Assembly (NCBI GenBank): GCA_947491935.1
Contig: CANLLF010000005.1
Span: 124,001 to 188,000 of the forward strand
Direction: 5' to 3'
DNA: 64,000 nt
Source of the DNA: an uncultured Roseicyclus sp.
Lineage (GTDB): Bacteria > Pseudomonadota > Alphaproteobacteria > Rhodobacterales > Rhodobacteraceae
Positions 1-8,308 of the stretch are shown here, piece by piece. A model generated the notes under the pieces. It was not told where the DNA came from. It saw only the letters and a list, made by a program, of their open reading frames with translations, and did not search any database. Numbering within the stretch: position 1 is the stretch's first letter; each line of letters begins with the position of its first letter. A program made the position numbers and the translations under genes.

Positions 1-70
1 CCGCCGGACCCGGCGTAAGCGAGAGTAAGAACTCTGTCAGCGCAAAAAGTGCGAGGGTGTTGAAGTCCAT
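1..70 (-). CDS. LysE/RhtB-family amino-acid exporter, N-terminal 23 codons only
   Basis: The gene runs off the left edge and only its start is visible. The minus strand from 70 reads MDFNTLALFALTEFLLSLTP and then GPA, which is the typical first transmembrane helix and PGPA turn of LysE/RhtB translocators (inner-membrane exporters of amino acids and homoserine lactones). A GGAG lies 7 bases before the ATG. Substrate and total length cannot be judged from this fragment. Confidence 0.72.
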   Translation of the reverse strand, partial: MDFNTLALFALTEFLLSLTPGPA

Positions 71-574
71 GAAGTTCTCCAGGCAGTGTCCGCAGTCAGC
101 CTCTTGTATGGCAGAGAAACAGACCAGACCAATTCGTCAGAAGCCGACATTGGCGCAGCCGCAGCGAAATGGCGCTTCGTTCCGCAGAGCGCTAGTTTTC
201 CGCCCTCGTGAGTTTTCATACGCATTGAATGGCTAGTTTGACGGGCCGCACTGCGGCACCGTCGGCGTTGGCTGGATGTTTTCTTTCGGCCGTCACTCTG
301 CATCGTGACACATCCATCATCGGTCATACGCGGTTCCGTCGCCGCCCTGTTTGACGACACCCGTTGATGGGGCCGGGTGCGGGGTTTTGCGTGATTAGTA
401 GGGCGGATCGGGATTTGTAGGGTGGTAGTAGGGCTGCGGAGTGCGACGGCTGGTGACTGAGTGACAGTCAGTGCTATACTCACTTCAAAGAAAGGTATTT
501 GGAATCAAGATCTTGTCCCACTGAGACCATCGAGTTCCAATCTCGTCCAAGCTCCTGAAACGCCGATGGAAAAC
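71..574. other. Gap without a recognised gene
   Basis: About 500 bases separate the LysE start from the tRNA-like remnant. A 148-codon open frame on the minus strand (37-483) overlaps the LysE start, is Arg/Ser/Thr-rich and resembles nothing I know, so I do not call it. The LysE promoter must lie in the first part of this stretch. Confidence 0.5.
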
Positions 575-621
575 AATTCGTAATAATGGGGTCGGGGGTT
601 CGAGTCCCTTCAGCGGCACCA
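575..621 (+). pseudogene. 3' half of a tRNA-Thr(CGU)-like gene, probable attachment-site remnant
   Basis: The segment reads as the 3' half of a tRNA. It has an anticodon-loop-like TTCGTAA (anticodon CGT), a variable-loop GGGGTC, a T-arm GGGGG-TTCGAGT-CCCTT (two G-U pairs), an acceptor strand CAGCGGC, a discriminator A and an encoded CCA. The anticodon stem does not pair, and the expected 5' half beginning near GCCGCTG is absent upstream. A 3'-half copy is what integration at a tRNA gene leaves at the far end of an island. The Thr identity is inferred from the anticodon loop and acceptor similarity. Confidence 0.5.
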
Positions 622-794
622 CTTAATCAAAGTACATGCAGATATAATAATCAGTTGTGCTATCGGGATACCTCAATATCCCCCAAGAAGCGTCAGTTGT
701 GGTTTGATAGTAAAAATCTTGTCTTTCGGGTCTCCTGCATTTCTAATTGAATCTGCTCGCGGCCCTTTGCCGAAAATCGATCATCCCCTAGCTT

Positions 795-1322
795 TCAACC
801 GACCAATCTGGCAGCCGTCGTTCGGGTGCCAAGCAGCATTTTGATACGCCAACGGCGACTATGTGGGCCAAAGCCGACTTCGAGATAAGCACGTGGCAGA
901 GGCGGAAACTCTTCGCTGTGAAAGTGGGTCATACCGTTCGGCGTTTTCTGCTCAATGATCTCACCACGGATCATCTGGTTATTGAGTGCATCGCCGTCCA
1001 TGTGGGGTGCAAGATGAACGTGAAGGTGTGGAACTCCATCGCCGAAGATGTAGACGTACCCGACATCTGCATCAGTCGCGACCCTCAGAGCGTCTGTAGA
1101 CCGCGCCATCGCAACCCCAAAGGTGCGGGCTTCATCACCGTCGAGCGAATGGATATGAGTGATGTGGCGCTTAAGTTCGAGGTAGGCCAAGCCTCGCACC
1201 TCGGATGAGAGCGCCACCGTCAAACGCCAGTGTTCGTCTTGCCATACCTCAATCCGATCAAGTTCGGGGTCGGCTTCGCGGCCTCGACAGAAGATGCATT
1301 GCGTGTCGGTCACGGACAGCAC
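795..1322 (-). CDS. HIT-family nucleotide hydrolase/transferase
   Basis: This 175-aa protein carries the histidine triad HLHVHLAPH near residue 100. That motif is the signature of the HIT superfamily, which cleaves or transfers nucleoside monophosphates from dinucleotides or nucleotide conjugates. An N-terminal CIFC matches the Cys pair common at the start of bacterial HIT proteins. The start used is a GTG; a second GTG three codons later is equally possible, and no in-frame ATG fits. The gene stands alone between gene-poor stretches. The Arg-rich C-terminal tail after the triad is not a recognised domain. The substrate is unknown. Confidence 0.8.
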   Translation of the reverse strand: MLSVTDTQCIFCRGREADPELDRIEVWQDEHWRLTVALSSEVRGLAYLELKRHITHIHSLDGDEARTFGVAMARSTDALRVATDADVGYVYIFGDGVPHLHVHLAPHMDGDALNNQMIRGEIIEQKTPNGMTHFHSEEFPPLPRAYLEVGFGPHSRRWRIKMLLGTRTTAARLVG

Positions 1323-1717
1323 TTAGCATGACCAAGCTGATCTTGAACACTCACCCGATCCCATAGCTGCCATTGACGCGGTCCGCAGCAGTAGTAGATC
1401 TGGGTTCGGAAGCCGACTCTCGGTGTCTGGCATCGGCTCACCTTCTGAGTTGGGCAGCGAAACCCGTCCGCCCCCGAAGCGGACGTTGATAGTCAGTGCA
1501 GCATTCTGCTGGCGTCGATGACGGCTCTGTGGGACGAGGTTGTCCTTGGATCAGAGGTCTCTGTAGCTGATCAGCTCTACGCCGAGCTTGTCAATGCGCT
1601 GACGCACCGCAGAAATCAATAAGTTTGGGCTCTATTGCCGACTTTCGTTACAGCGCGCTCTAAGGTTAGCAGGGAGGACGAAGCTGCCATTAGTTTCCAA
1701 CGCTTGAATGCCCGCTA
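1323..1717. other. Gap with a dispersed repeat, otherwise nothing recognised
   Basis: This stretch separates the HIT gene from the Lrp-type regulator. It contains one copy of a roughly 64-base dispersed repeat at 1473-1536 and no other signal I can support. Confidence 0.5.
1473..1536. repeat. Dispersed repeat, copy 1
   Basis: This copy shares its first 22 bases, starting CCCGAAGCGGACGTTGATAG, exactly with 8938-9000. The rest is similar, including a common GGCGTCGATGACGG. The two copies differ by substitutions and one indel. The first 12 bases recur at 28498-28509. It looks like a family of short intergenic repeats of unknown function. Confidence 0.6.
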
Positions 1718-2170
1718 TCAGATTGGCAACGAGGAAGTCGCCTTCTCAGTTGAAATCACGATGGATGTCCGAAACTTCCGCACGGTCTTGTCGGCAAAGA
1801 AAAACCGATGAGTGAAGGCCTCATAGCCTGCAATGTCTTTCGCCATGACGACGAGAACGAAGTCAGACTCGCCCGCAATGCAGTAGAAGTGTGTCACCTG
1901 CGGGTCTTCCCGCGCCTTTCGCTTGAACGCGTCAATTTGATCTAGACGGTCCCGTTCCAGTTCGACCGACACAATGGCCGTGATGTCCAGGCCCAGGGGC
2001 TTCGGGTCAAGAATTGCGACCTCCCGCTTGATGACACCCGTGTCGCGCAGTGTCCGTATCCTTCGCTGAACGGATGCGGTTGAAATCGCACTGGCGTCTG
2101 CAAGTGCCTGAATAGAGGTTTTGGCATTCGCCTGAAGAAGATCGAGCAGCTTCCGATCAATTGCGTCCAT
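1718..2170 (-). CDS. Lrp/AsnC-family transcriptional regulator
   Basis: The 150-aa protein has the two-domain Lrp/AsnC layout. The N-terminal winged helix-turn-helix covers residues 1-60 (IDRKLLDLLQANAKTS, then ASVQRRIRTLRDTGVI), and the C-terminal RAM/AsnC_trans_reg ligand-binding domain covers about 65-145. Such proteins form octamers that sense amino acids. It is divergently transcribed from azlCD, whose products move branched-chain amino acids or analogues. By family precedent (Bacillus azlB-azlCD) it probably controls that pair. The intergenic space of 79 bases contains a short inverted repeat. Confidence 0.88.
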   Translation of the reverse strand: MDAIDRKLLDLLQANAKTSIQALADASAISTASVQRRIRTLRDTGVIKREVAILDPKPLGLDITAIVSVELERDRLDQIDAFKRKAREDPQVTHFYCIAGESDFVLVVMAKDIAGYEAFTHRFFFADKTVRKFRTSIVISTEKATSSLPI

Positions 2171-2200
2171 GACTGAAAATCTCCACTATATTGAAATAAT

Positions 2201-2218
2201 TTGATGTGGTTGCATCAA
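2201..2218. promoter_or_regulatory. Inverted repeat in the Lrp-azlC divergent promoter
   Basis: TTGATG-TGGTTG-CATCAA is a perfect 6-bp inverted repeat in an AT-rich spacer between the regulator and azlC. Lrp-family sites are short, AT-rich and palindromic, so this is a candidate operator. The repeat is short enough to be chance. Confidence 0.3.
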
Positions 2219-2249
2219 TAAATATAGCAGAGAGGCATATATCTGATCA

Positions 2250-2954
2250 GTGTTTCTGTCTATCCCTAAGCGAATGAAACACGGTGCACTTGCAATCCTC
2301 CCGCTTGCCGTTGGCGCAGCAATCTATGGCTTCGCGTTTGGCCTTCTTGCCGCCCAGATCGGATTTCCATGGTGGGGCGTCGGTTTGATGAGCGCCTCTG
2401 TCCACGCAGGATCTTCGCAAATCGTGGCAGTGGAACAGTTTGCGACGACGCAAACCATCTTGGGTGCCGCTCTGGCAGGAGCCGCGCTGAACCTGCGCTA
2501 TATCGGCATTGTGGCGTCCCTGTCAGAAGTGCTGGCAGGTCTGTCGTTGAAAGCCAAATTGCTGGCTATCCACATCACCGGCGACGAAAACTGGGCTTTG
2601 ACTATGGCGGGGCGTGCCAAATCACCTGATGTTGGCGCAGCCTTCCTCATGGGATCAGGCTTTGTGATGATCAGTGTCTGGACGGCTTCAACCACAGCCG
2701 GAGCGGTGGTTGGAGAGGTGCTTCCCGACCTTGAACGCTTCGGATTGGGGTTCGCATTTACCGCCGCGTTCATCGCGATGGCCCGGGGGCTCTGGCGAGG
2801 ACGGTCGCAGGTGTTGCCATGGCTGGTCGCCGCCGCTGCAACCATCGCAGTCGTGTCATTCGGCTTGCCGAAGGGATATGCAATCGTCACCGGATCGCTC
2901 TGCGGTCTTGCGATGTGTTTGATTGTGCGCCGTGCTGTTGTAGCGGTAGCATGA
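2250..2954 (+). CDS. azlC: AzlC-family branched-chain amino-acid export permease subunit
   Basis: This 234-aa integral membrane protein matches AzlC, the larger half of the AzlCD exporter of branched-chain amino acids and analogues. The family signature lies near residues 25-65, with FGLLAAQIGFPWWGVGLMS followed by a SAS-HAG-SQ motif. Several hydrophobic helices follow. The start shown is a GTG at 2250; an ATG at 2274 (MKHGALAILPL) is a reasonable alternative giving 226 aa. Its stop overlaps the azlD start as ATGA, so the two are translationally coupled. It is divergent from the Lrp-type regulator. Confidence 0.85.
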   Translation: MFLSIPKRMKHGALAILPLAVGAAIYGFAFGLLAAQIGFPWWGVGLMSASVHAGSSQIVAVEQFATTQTILGAALAGAALNLRYIGIVASLSEVLAGLSLKAKLLAIHITGDENWALTMAGRAKSPDVGAAFLMGSGFVMISVWTASTTAGAVVGEVLPDLERFGLGFAFTAAFIAMARGLWRGRSQVLPWLVAAAATIAVVSFGLPKGYAIVTGSLCGLAMCLIVRRAVVAVA

Positions 2955-3247
2955 CGGGCGTTCACTGGGCTGTCATCGCGATCCTGGCTGTTGCGGCATT
3001 CTCTATTCGTGTTCTTGGTTTGATCGCTGGCGGGCGCATCCGGACCTCTCGCCACGCGTGGGTGCTGGACGAGCTGCCCGGCCTCATTGTCGTCAGCCTG
3101 GTTGCGGCATCCCTGGCGGGTCAGCCCATGCAAACTTGGATTGCAGCCGGTGCAGCCCTCGGAGCAGCCGTTCTGACCAATCATGTCATCGTCACGATGG
3201 TCGTCGGTGTGCTGGCGTTTGCAGGTCTTGCTTTTGTCGGACTGTGA
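2951..3247 (+). CDS. azlD: AzlD-family small subunit of the branched-chain amino-acid exporter
   Basis: The ATG overlaps the azlC stop (ATGA) and gives a 98-aa protein with four hydrophobic segments. It has the size and order of AzlD, the partner without which AzlC does not export. The motif RVLGLIAGG near residue 23 and the helix LDELPGLIVVSLVAASL are typical of the family. It ends in LAFAGLAFVGL. Nothing indicates a third gene in the operon. Confidence 0.82.
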   Translation: MTGVHWAVIAILAVAAFSIRVLGLIAGGRIRTSRHAWVLDELPGLIVVSLVAASLAGQPMQTWIAAGAALGAAVLTNHVIVTMVVGVLAFAGLAFVGL

Positions 3248-3431
3248 CACAAACAAATCGGGCAACTGCTGGAAAAGGTCGCCGAAACAGCCGTTCGTGA
3301 CGGCCGCAGCGTCAGACACTTTGGGACTCCAAGCTGACATGCGGCAGTGTGGCGCAGCATCCTGTGATATGCTGCGTTGGTCAACTTCGGGTTGTCGTTG
3401 TGGGAGGGCATGGCGGATCGGAGGATCAGTC

Positions 3432-4064
3432 ATGGAAACACCAAACCTACCAGCCATTCGAGCACTTCGCCCCGCTTGGAAAAAGGGCCGCATTGTTGGT
3501 CAAAAACGACCGCTGAAGCCGAAACATGTCTGGGCGATCCGGGTGCGACTTGAATTGGCTGAGAACCATCGCGACCTAGCACTTTTCAACATGGCAATCG
3601 ACAGTAAGCTTCGAGGCTGCGACTTGGTGAAGATGAAGGTCGTGGACGTGATGGCTTAAGGTCAGATCAAAGAACGGGCATCGGTCTTGCAAAGCAAAAC
3701 CCAGAAACCTGTGCGATTTGAAATGTCCGAAGGGACACGAGCTTCCGTTGAGAAGTGGATGGAAGATGAGCTGATGGCTGGTTCCGAATACTCGTGGCCG
3801 GGTCGATTTCACGAACGCCTGCACATCTCGACCCGTCAATATGCACGGATCGTTCGAGATTGGGTGACGCCGATTGGCCTAGAGGCGAGCGCATAAGGCA
3901 CGCAGTCGTTGCGGAGAACTAAGGTCACTCAGATCTACAAGAAGACCGGAAACCTTCGAGCTGTTCAGTTCCTTCTTGGCCACACCAAAATGGACAGCAC
4001 TGTCCGGTACTTGGGCGTTGAACTCGAGGATGCTCTTGCCATCGCCGAAGCCATTGAAATCTAG
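3432..4064 (+). pseudogene. Tyrosine recombinase/integrase with two in-frame TAA stops
   Basis: One reading frame from the ATG at 3432 to the TAG at 4062-4064 encodes a compact phage-integrase-family protein of about 210 codons. It is interrupted only by TAA at 3657-3659 and TAA at 3894-3896. Conserved pieces are KHVWAIRVRLELAENHRDLA, then SKLRGCDLVKMKV with a catalytic-type Arg, then GTQSLRRTK, QFLLGHTKMDSTVRYLG with the C-terminal H...Y, and a tail ending in IEI. From memory of intact relatives, the stops replace a small residue (Ser/Ala) and the Tyr of a YGTHSLRRTK motif. Each could therefore be a single-base change. The frame has no indels. It lies in the same gene-poor tract as the tRNA remnant. 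Confidence 0.85.
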
Positions 4065-4499
4065 AGGTTTGGGTCACCTTAAAGGGTGGCCCAATGGAGA
4101 CACTCAAGACATGGTTGTCACGCTGCATCGCGGCCCCTCAAACCTGCCGTTCTCTGCGCTCGCAAATCGGGGGCTGGACGAACTCAAGCTCTGCCGGGCA
4201 TTGCCTACGATTGACAAAGAAATCTGCTTTCTACACTTTTGCTGTCAGTCGAAATACAACTTGTGGAAGATCCGGCTTTCTCTGTGGCTTTGCTGTTATC
4301 GACTTCTGCAAATTGAGGGATAACCCGCAACCTGCTGTCATGGAATTCAAGACGTTTCGTCAAACCATTTGACATCTTTTTTAATTTCACACCGCGGCCA
4401 ATTGATTTGTGGCGTCTTCTGGTGGGCTTACGATACCAGGCCGCACCGGACGTCCCGACATGTGCAGTGAAAGAGCTCGCTGCATGTTATGCTCTTGTC
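4065..4499. other. Gap after the integrase remnant
   Basis: I see no gene or strong signal. A short inverted repeat (GGGTCACCTTAAAGGGTGGCCC, about 4072-4092, imperfect) directly follows the integrase stop and could act as a weak terminator, but it lacks a T-run. The promoter of the LuxR/TPR gene presumably lies at the right end. Confidence 0.4.
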
Positions 4500-6134
4500 A
4501 TGGATGAACCGCTGACGAGTCGAGAAGAGGAAGTTGCGAGGGCCTATGCACTCGGCGGCAGCTACAAAACCGTGGCTCGGGATCTGGGCATCTCACCATC
4601 TACCGTGCGGGCGCATCTAGGCACCATTTATCGCAAGCTGCGTGTGGACTCGAAGGTCGCGCTGGCAAATGCGCTACGGGAGGCCGACCCAGAACCGGAT
4701 TGCGCCGCACCGGTGTTGGTTGTCTCGCTGGAAGAAGCCCAGGCTGCCCTGCAAAGCGCGGAAGACCGCCATCTGGCATTTTTCGAACGCGAACTTGAAC
4801 GCCGCGAAGCCCTGATGGCTAGGCTGATGGGGGAGAGGGACGCGCAGTTGGCCACCGAATTGTCGGTGATGCAGGCCGAGATTGCCGCGTTACGCGGCAA
4901 GATGGCCGACCCAGAGCAGGCCGGCAAGGGCCGCGCCGAGACCGAAGCACGTATCCGGGCGCAACTGGAACGCGAGGCAAACAGCCTCGGCGCCGACCGC
5001 ATCGCCGAAGCTGAAGCCGTCATGGGCGAGAATTTCGAAAAGGCCGATGCGCTTTTTGCAGAAATTGAAGCGGCCCAAGCGCTCGAAGTCGAGAAGGCGG
5101 CGCGGGCTGCCTTTGCGCGTGGTGAGATCGCCGCCGAGGAGGTTCGATGGATCGACGCAGCCGACCATTTCGATCGCGCGGCCCGGCTGAGCCCGACCTA
5201 TGACCGTCTCCTGCAGGCGGGCATTTTCACTTGGCGGGCCGGGCGTCACAAGATTGCCGTCGCCCATGAAGAGGCGTTGCTTGAATTGGCGAGGAGCGAC
5301 TACGGGCCGAAGAATGAAAGGACGGTGCGGGTCATGGCAAATCTGGCAGCCAGTTATGCGTCCATGGGGCGCTACGCCGAGGCTGAGCCGATGACGCGCG
5401 ACGTCCTGAAGGCGGCTGTCGAAATCAGTGGCCGCGAGAGTGCCGAGTATGCATCCAGTGTGAGCGCGCTGGCCGTTTTGTTGGAAGAAACCGGGCGCCA
5501 TGACGAGGCGGAGCCGTTCCTGCACGAGTGCCTTGATATTCGCCTGAAGGTGTTGGGCGAGGACCATGTCGACTATGCGCGCAGCTTGAGCAACCTCGGC
5601 GCCCATTTCTACGCGAAGGAGCGCTACGAAGAGGCCGAACCGCTGCTGCGCCGTGCGGCCGATGCCAAGCGTGCGGCGCTGGGGGAAGCCCATCCCGACT
5701 ACGCCATGGCACTTAACAGCCTTGGGGCGCTGCTGCATGCGATGGGCCGGACAGACGAGGCATTGCCGTTTCTGAATGACGCGATTTCGATCACGCGAAC
5801 GGCCTTAGGCGACAGACATCCGAGCCTAGCCGTAGGACTGCATAATTTTTCCCGATTGCTTTGCGCCAGCGGTCGGTTCGACGAGGCCGAACCTTTGCAA
5901 AAGGACGCGTTGCAGTTGCGCCGGGGCATTCACGGCGACGGCCATTTCGAAACCGAATTGAGCCGGGCGGGTCTGGCCGATCTCTACGCCAAGACGGAAA
6001 GACTGCCTGAGGCTCTTCCGATGATGCGCCAGGCCGTTGAAGGGATGACCCGGGCACTGGGCCCGGATCATCCGATGACGACGCATTTTCAAGGCGAGCT
6101 TGTGGAGATGGAGAGCAAGACCGCGCAAGGCTAA
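4500..6134 (+). CDS. LuxR-type HTH protein with coiled coil and TPR array
   Basis: This 544-aa protein starts with a LuxR/GerE helix-turn-helix (residues 1-60: LTSREEEVARAYALGGSYKT, then ISPSTVRAHLGTIYRKL). A long Glu/Ala/Arg-rich coiled-coil region follows to about residue 230. The rest is tandem tetratricopeptide repeats of the kinesin-light-chain type, with repeated blocks such as YAEAEPMTRDVL, LGEDHVDYARSLSNLG and HPDYAMALNSLG. This pairs DNA binding with a protein-protein scaffold; no enzymatic domain is seen. An upstream TTG (4407) would add 31 unconvincing residues, so I use the ATG at 4500. It converges with the HExxH gene. Target genes and partner are unknown. Confidence 0.8.
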   Translation: MDEPLTSREEEVARAYALGGSYKTVARDLGISPSTVRAHLGTIYRKLRVDSKVALANALREADPEPDCAAPVLVVSLEEAQAALQSAEDRHLAFFERELERREALMARLMGERDAQLATELSVMQAEIAALRGKMADPEQAGKGRAETEARIRAQLEREANSLGADRIAEAEAVMGENFEKADALFAEIEAAQALEVEKAARAAFARGEIAAEEVRWIDAADHFDRAARLSPTYDRLLQAGIFTWRAGRHKIAVAHEEALLELARSDYGPKNERTVRVMANLAASYASMGRYAEAEPMTRDVLKAAVEISGRESAEYASSVSALAVLLEETGRHDEAEPFLHECLDIRLKVLGEDHVDYARSLSNLGAHFYAKERYEEAEPLLRRAADAKRAALGEAHPDYAMALNSLGALLHAMGRTDEALPFLNDAISITRTALGDRHPSLAVGLHNFSRLLCASGRFDEAEPLQKDALQLRRGIHGDGHFETELSRAGLADLYAKTERLPEALPMMRQAVEGMTRALGPDHPMTTHFQGELVEMESKTAQG

Positions 6135-6192
6135 CGCACCGTCCGCCCGGCTTATACGGTCATGGCGCCGAGCGTTTGTCGTCCATTGGCCC

Positions 6193-6795
6193 TCAGAGTA
6201 TCATCAAACCATCATCGATCACGGCAAGCTCGGTGTGTCCGAGGATCACCAGCTCGATCTCGTGATAGGTGGGCGAGATTTCTGGCAGGCGCATGTGGTC
6301 TCCGCTCGTCAGCGTGCCTTGTCCGGCAAATCCCTGAAAAAGGTCGGCGGTGCCCAAAGTGTTGATCACATCCTTGGCGCTGATGCCATGGAGGTCATTG
6401 TTACCCTCAAGCGAGGCCCAGCCGATGTCATCGTCTTGGTGAAGCGGCGCGCGATAGCGCGTATCGAATTCGTGCTCGCTATTGGGTAAGGCAACCGCAG
6501 TTTCTATCGCCGGTTCGTCGAGTAGAACAGGCTCGGGCGACAGCGTTGCCCGAACCGCCGTCGCATCAAGGGAAATACCTGGATCGCTGGTGACATGATC
6601 GGACCAATCGGCGGGTGAGCTTGTTCGAGCGGTATTCGGCTCGGCGACCGTCTGCTGCAGGCCTGCGCCAAAATCCGGTCGGGCAAGAAACGTCGTGGCA
6701 TCCGTGCTGTACGTGCCGGTCTGCTGGATTGCATGTGTCGCCTCATGGGCGAGAAGCGTGTCGAGGCTTGCGGGCCGTTTGTTGAGTGTGAGCAT
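6193..6795 (-). CDS. Small HExxH (DUF4157-like) protein paired with an RTX protein
   Basis: The 200-aa product has LLAHEATHAIQQTG at residues 14-27. This is an HExxH zinc-binding motif in the context seen at the end of the DUF4157 zincin-like domain (LLAHELTHVVQQ). Only the motif end of that domain is present. The remaining 170 residues are acidic, have no signal peptide and are not recognised; they end in a compact, hydrophobic LVILGHTELAVIDDGLMIL. It lies 82 bases downstream of the RTX gene on the same strand, so it is probably co-transcribed. Whether it is a protease, a maturation factor or an inactive relic cannot be told from sequence. Confidence 0.6.
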   Translation of the reverse strand: MLTLNKRPASLDTLLAHEATHAIQQTGTYSTDATTFLARPDFGAGLQQTVAEPNTARTSSPADWSDHVTSDPGISLDATAVRATLSPEPVLLDEPAIETAVALPNSEHEFDTRYRAPLHQDDDIGWASLEGNNDLHGISAKDVINTLGTADLFQGFAGQGTLTSGDHMRLPEISPTYHEIELVILGHTELAVIDDGLMIL

Positions 6796-6877
6796 GGGTT
6801 CTCTCCTGGTGTGTCGGGAGGGGATCGCGCGCGGGAAAGGGCGCGGGCAAATCGGCTCGCCCGCGCCGTCGCTTTGG

Positions 6878-8308
6878 TCAGAACACGAACTGGTCGATAT
6901 CGACGCTGGTGGTATCGGTCAGGATCAGAGTGCCGGTATCGAAGGATTCGACGCCGTAGATATTCGACGGTTCACCGTTGATGTCTGGACCTTGGTAAAA
7001 GTGATCTCCACTCAGGTCGATATGAAGGTTGCCGTTGATGAGCTGTACACCTTCATCGAAGAGGTTCACGACACCATCGCCATTGCTGTCGGGCAGGAAA
7101 TCCTCGACAAAACTGAACCCCAAATGATTCAGGTCGATGGCGTGTTTGATCTCCAGAGTGTCATCGCTGTCAAATCCGTGGATCGTGAGCGACCCGCCGG
7201 TCGTCATGTCTCCGCGGTCGACCAGGTCGACATCATCCAAATGGGCCTTCCAATGCTCGATGTTGAACGCGTTGGCGCCCTCGTCGGCAAAAACTTCGTC
7301 AGTGCCGCCGTTCCAGACAAAAACGTCATTGCCCGCATCGAGATAGACGACATCGTCACCGGTTCCGTCGCGCACATCATCATCGCCCGAGCCAGCGCGG
7401 ATCAGGTCGTCGCCTGCATTGCCGTCGATCTGGTCGGCACCCTGGCCTCCGTCCAGCAGGTCGTTGAACGCGCCGCCGACTAAATGGTCATCGCCGCCCT
7501 CGCCATAGAGCCAGCTGCCGCTGTCGGTTGCGATGATCACGTCATCGCCCGAGCCACCTTTGGCGTTTTCAATCGAAACCAGGCCTTCGACAACTGTGCC
7601 TTCGAGTGACCGTGCCATGCCGGTGGCGAGGTCGATCTGCCAATTTCCTGAAGAATAGGAGTAATCGACCATGTCGCGCCCGGCGCCGCCATCGAAGCTA
7701 TCGGTTCCGGCGCCACCCGACATGATGTCGTTGCCGTTGCCGCCAATCAGCTGATCCCAGCCATCGCCGCCGTTCAGTACATCGTTGCCGCTTCCGCCAT
7801 AAAGAACGTCGTTACCGGCCTGACCGAACAATTCGTCGTCGCCGGAATTGCCGTAGAGCCGGTCATCGTCGCCGCGGCCATAGATGCGGTCATGGCCGCC
7901 ATTGCCGTAGATGACATCATTTGATGAAGACCCGTAAAGCGTGTTGTTCCGGTGATCCCCGTTGGCGCTGTTGACCGTACCCCAGCTCGAACTGCCGCCG
8001 ATGCTCGCATCAAACGTCTGATAATCAACCAGCCGCGCGATGTCGGTGACGCTCGTTCTGTAACCGGCCGTGGTTTCTTCCTGGGCGTCAACAGACGCCC
8101 TCTCGAATCGCGCTTCAACAGGCTTCTCGTTGACCATCGGCGGCGCGTCCAAAGCGAATTGCGGAAGCGCCAAGTGGGTCGGTGCATCGACCTGCTTGTA
8201 GGGGTCGATGATTTGGCGCAGCATATCGAACATTTGCTCGCCCTGGGCTGTTTCGGCTGCCCGATAGTCTCGGGCCGACTTGATGTTGGCAAAGTGTGGC
8301 ATCGTCAT
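6878..8308 (-). CDS. RTX-repeat calcium-binding protein, probably secreted by type I secretion
   Basis: The protein (about 476 aa) has an N-terminal region of about 120 residues without recognised fold. A long array of RTX nonapeptides follows (GGxGxDxUx), for example GNGGHDRIYGRGDDDRLYG and GGSGNDVLNGGDG. There is a C-terminal region with an EF-hand-like DSNGDGVVNLFDE and an end of DTTSVDIDQFVF. RTX arrays fold into beta-rolls on binding calcium outside the cell, and such proteins usually leave through ABC/MFP/TolC exporters. No exporter is in the window. Three ATGs (8314, 8308, 8302) compete for GGAG/AAGAG ribosome sites; I use 8308. The array is split near residue 200 by a conserved VDYSYSSGNWQIDLATG unit common in RTX proteins. 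Confidence 0.85.
   Translation of the reverse strand: MTMPHFANIKSARDYRAAETAQGEQMFDMLRQIIDPYKQVDAPTHLALPQFALDAPPMVNEKPVEARFERASVDAQEETTAGYRTSVTDIARLVDYQTFDASIGGSSSWGTVNSANGDHRNNTLYGSSSNDVIYGNGGHDRIYGRGDDDRLYGNSGDDELFGQAGNDVLYGGSGNDVLNGGDGWDQLIGGNGNDIMSGGAGTDSFDGGAGRDMVDYSYSSGNWQIDLATGMARSLEGTVVEGLVSIENAKGGSGDDVIIATDSGSWLYGEGGDDHLVGGAFNDLLDGGQGADQIDGNAGDDLIRAGSGDDDVRDGTGDDVVYLDAGNDVFVWNGGTDEVFADEGANAFNIEHWKAHLDDVDLVDRGDMTTGGSLTIHGFDSDDTLEIKHAIDLNHLGFSFVEDFLPDSNGDGVVNLFDEGVQLINGNLHIDLSGDHFYQGPDINGEPSNIYGVESFDTGTLILTDTTSVDIDQFVF

Noticed and set aside
37-483. 148-codon minus-strand frame at the left edge
   Set aside because: It overlaps the LysE start in another frame, and its composition is not protein-like.
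2498-3493. 331-codon open frame on the minus strand antisense to azlCD
   Set aside because: It is the high-GC shadow of azlC and azlD, has low-complexity Arg/Ser/Thr content and no family resemblance.
7380-7950. Repeated GGC/GAC-rich units inside the RTX gene
   Set aside because: They encode RTX nonapeptides and are explained by the protein.
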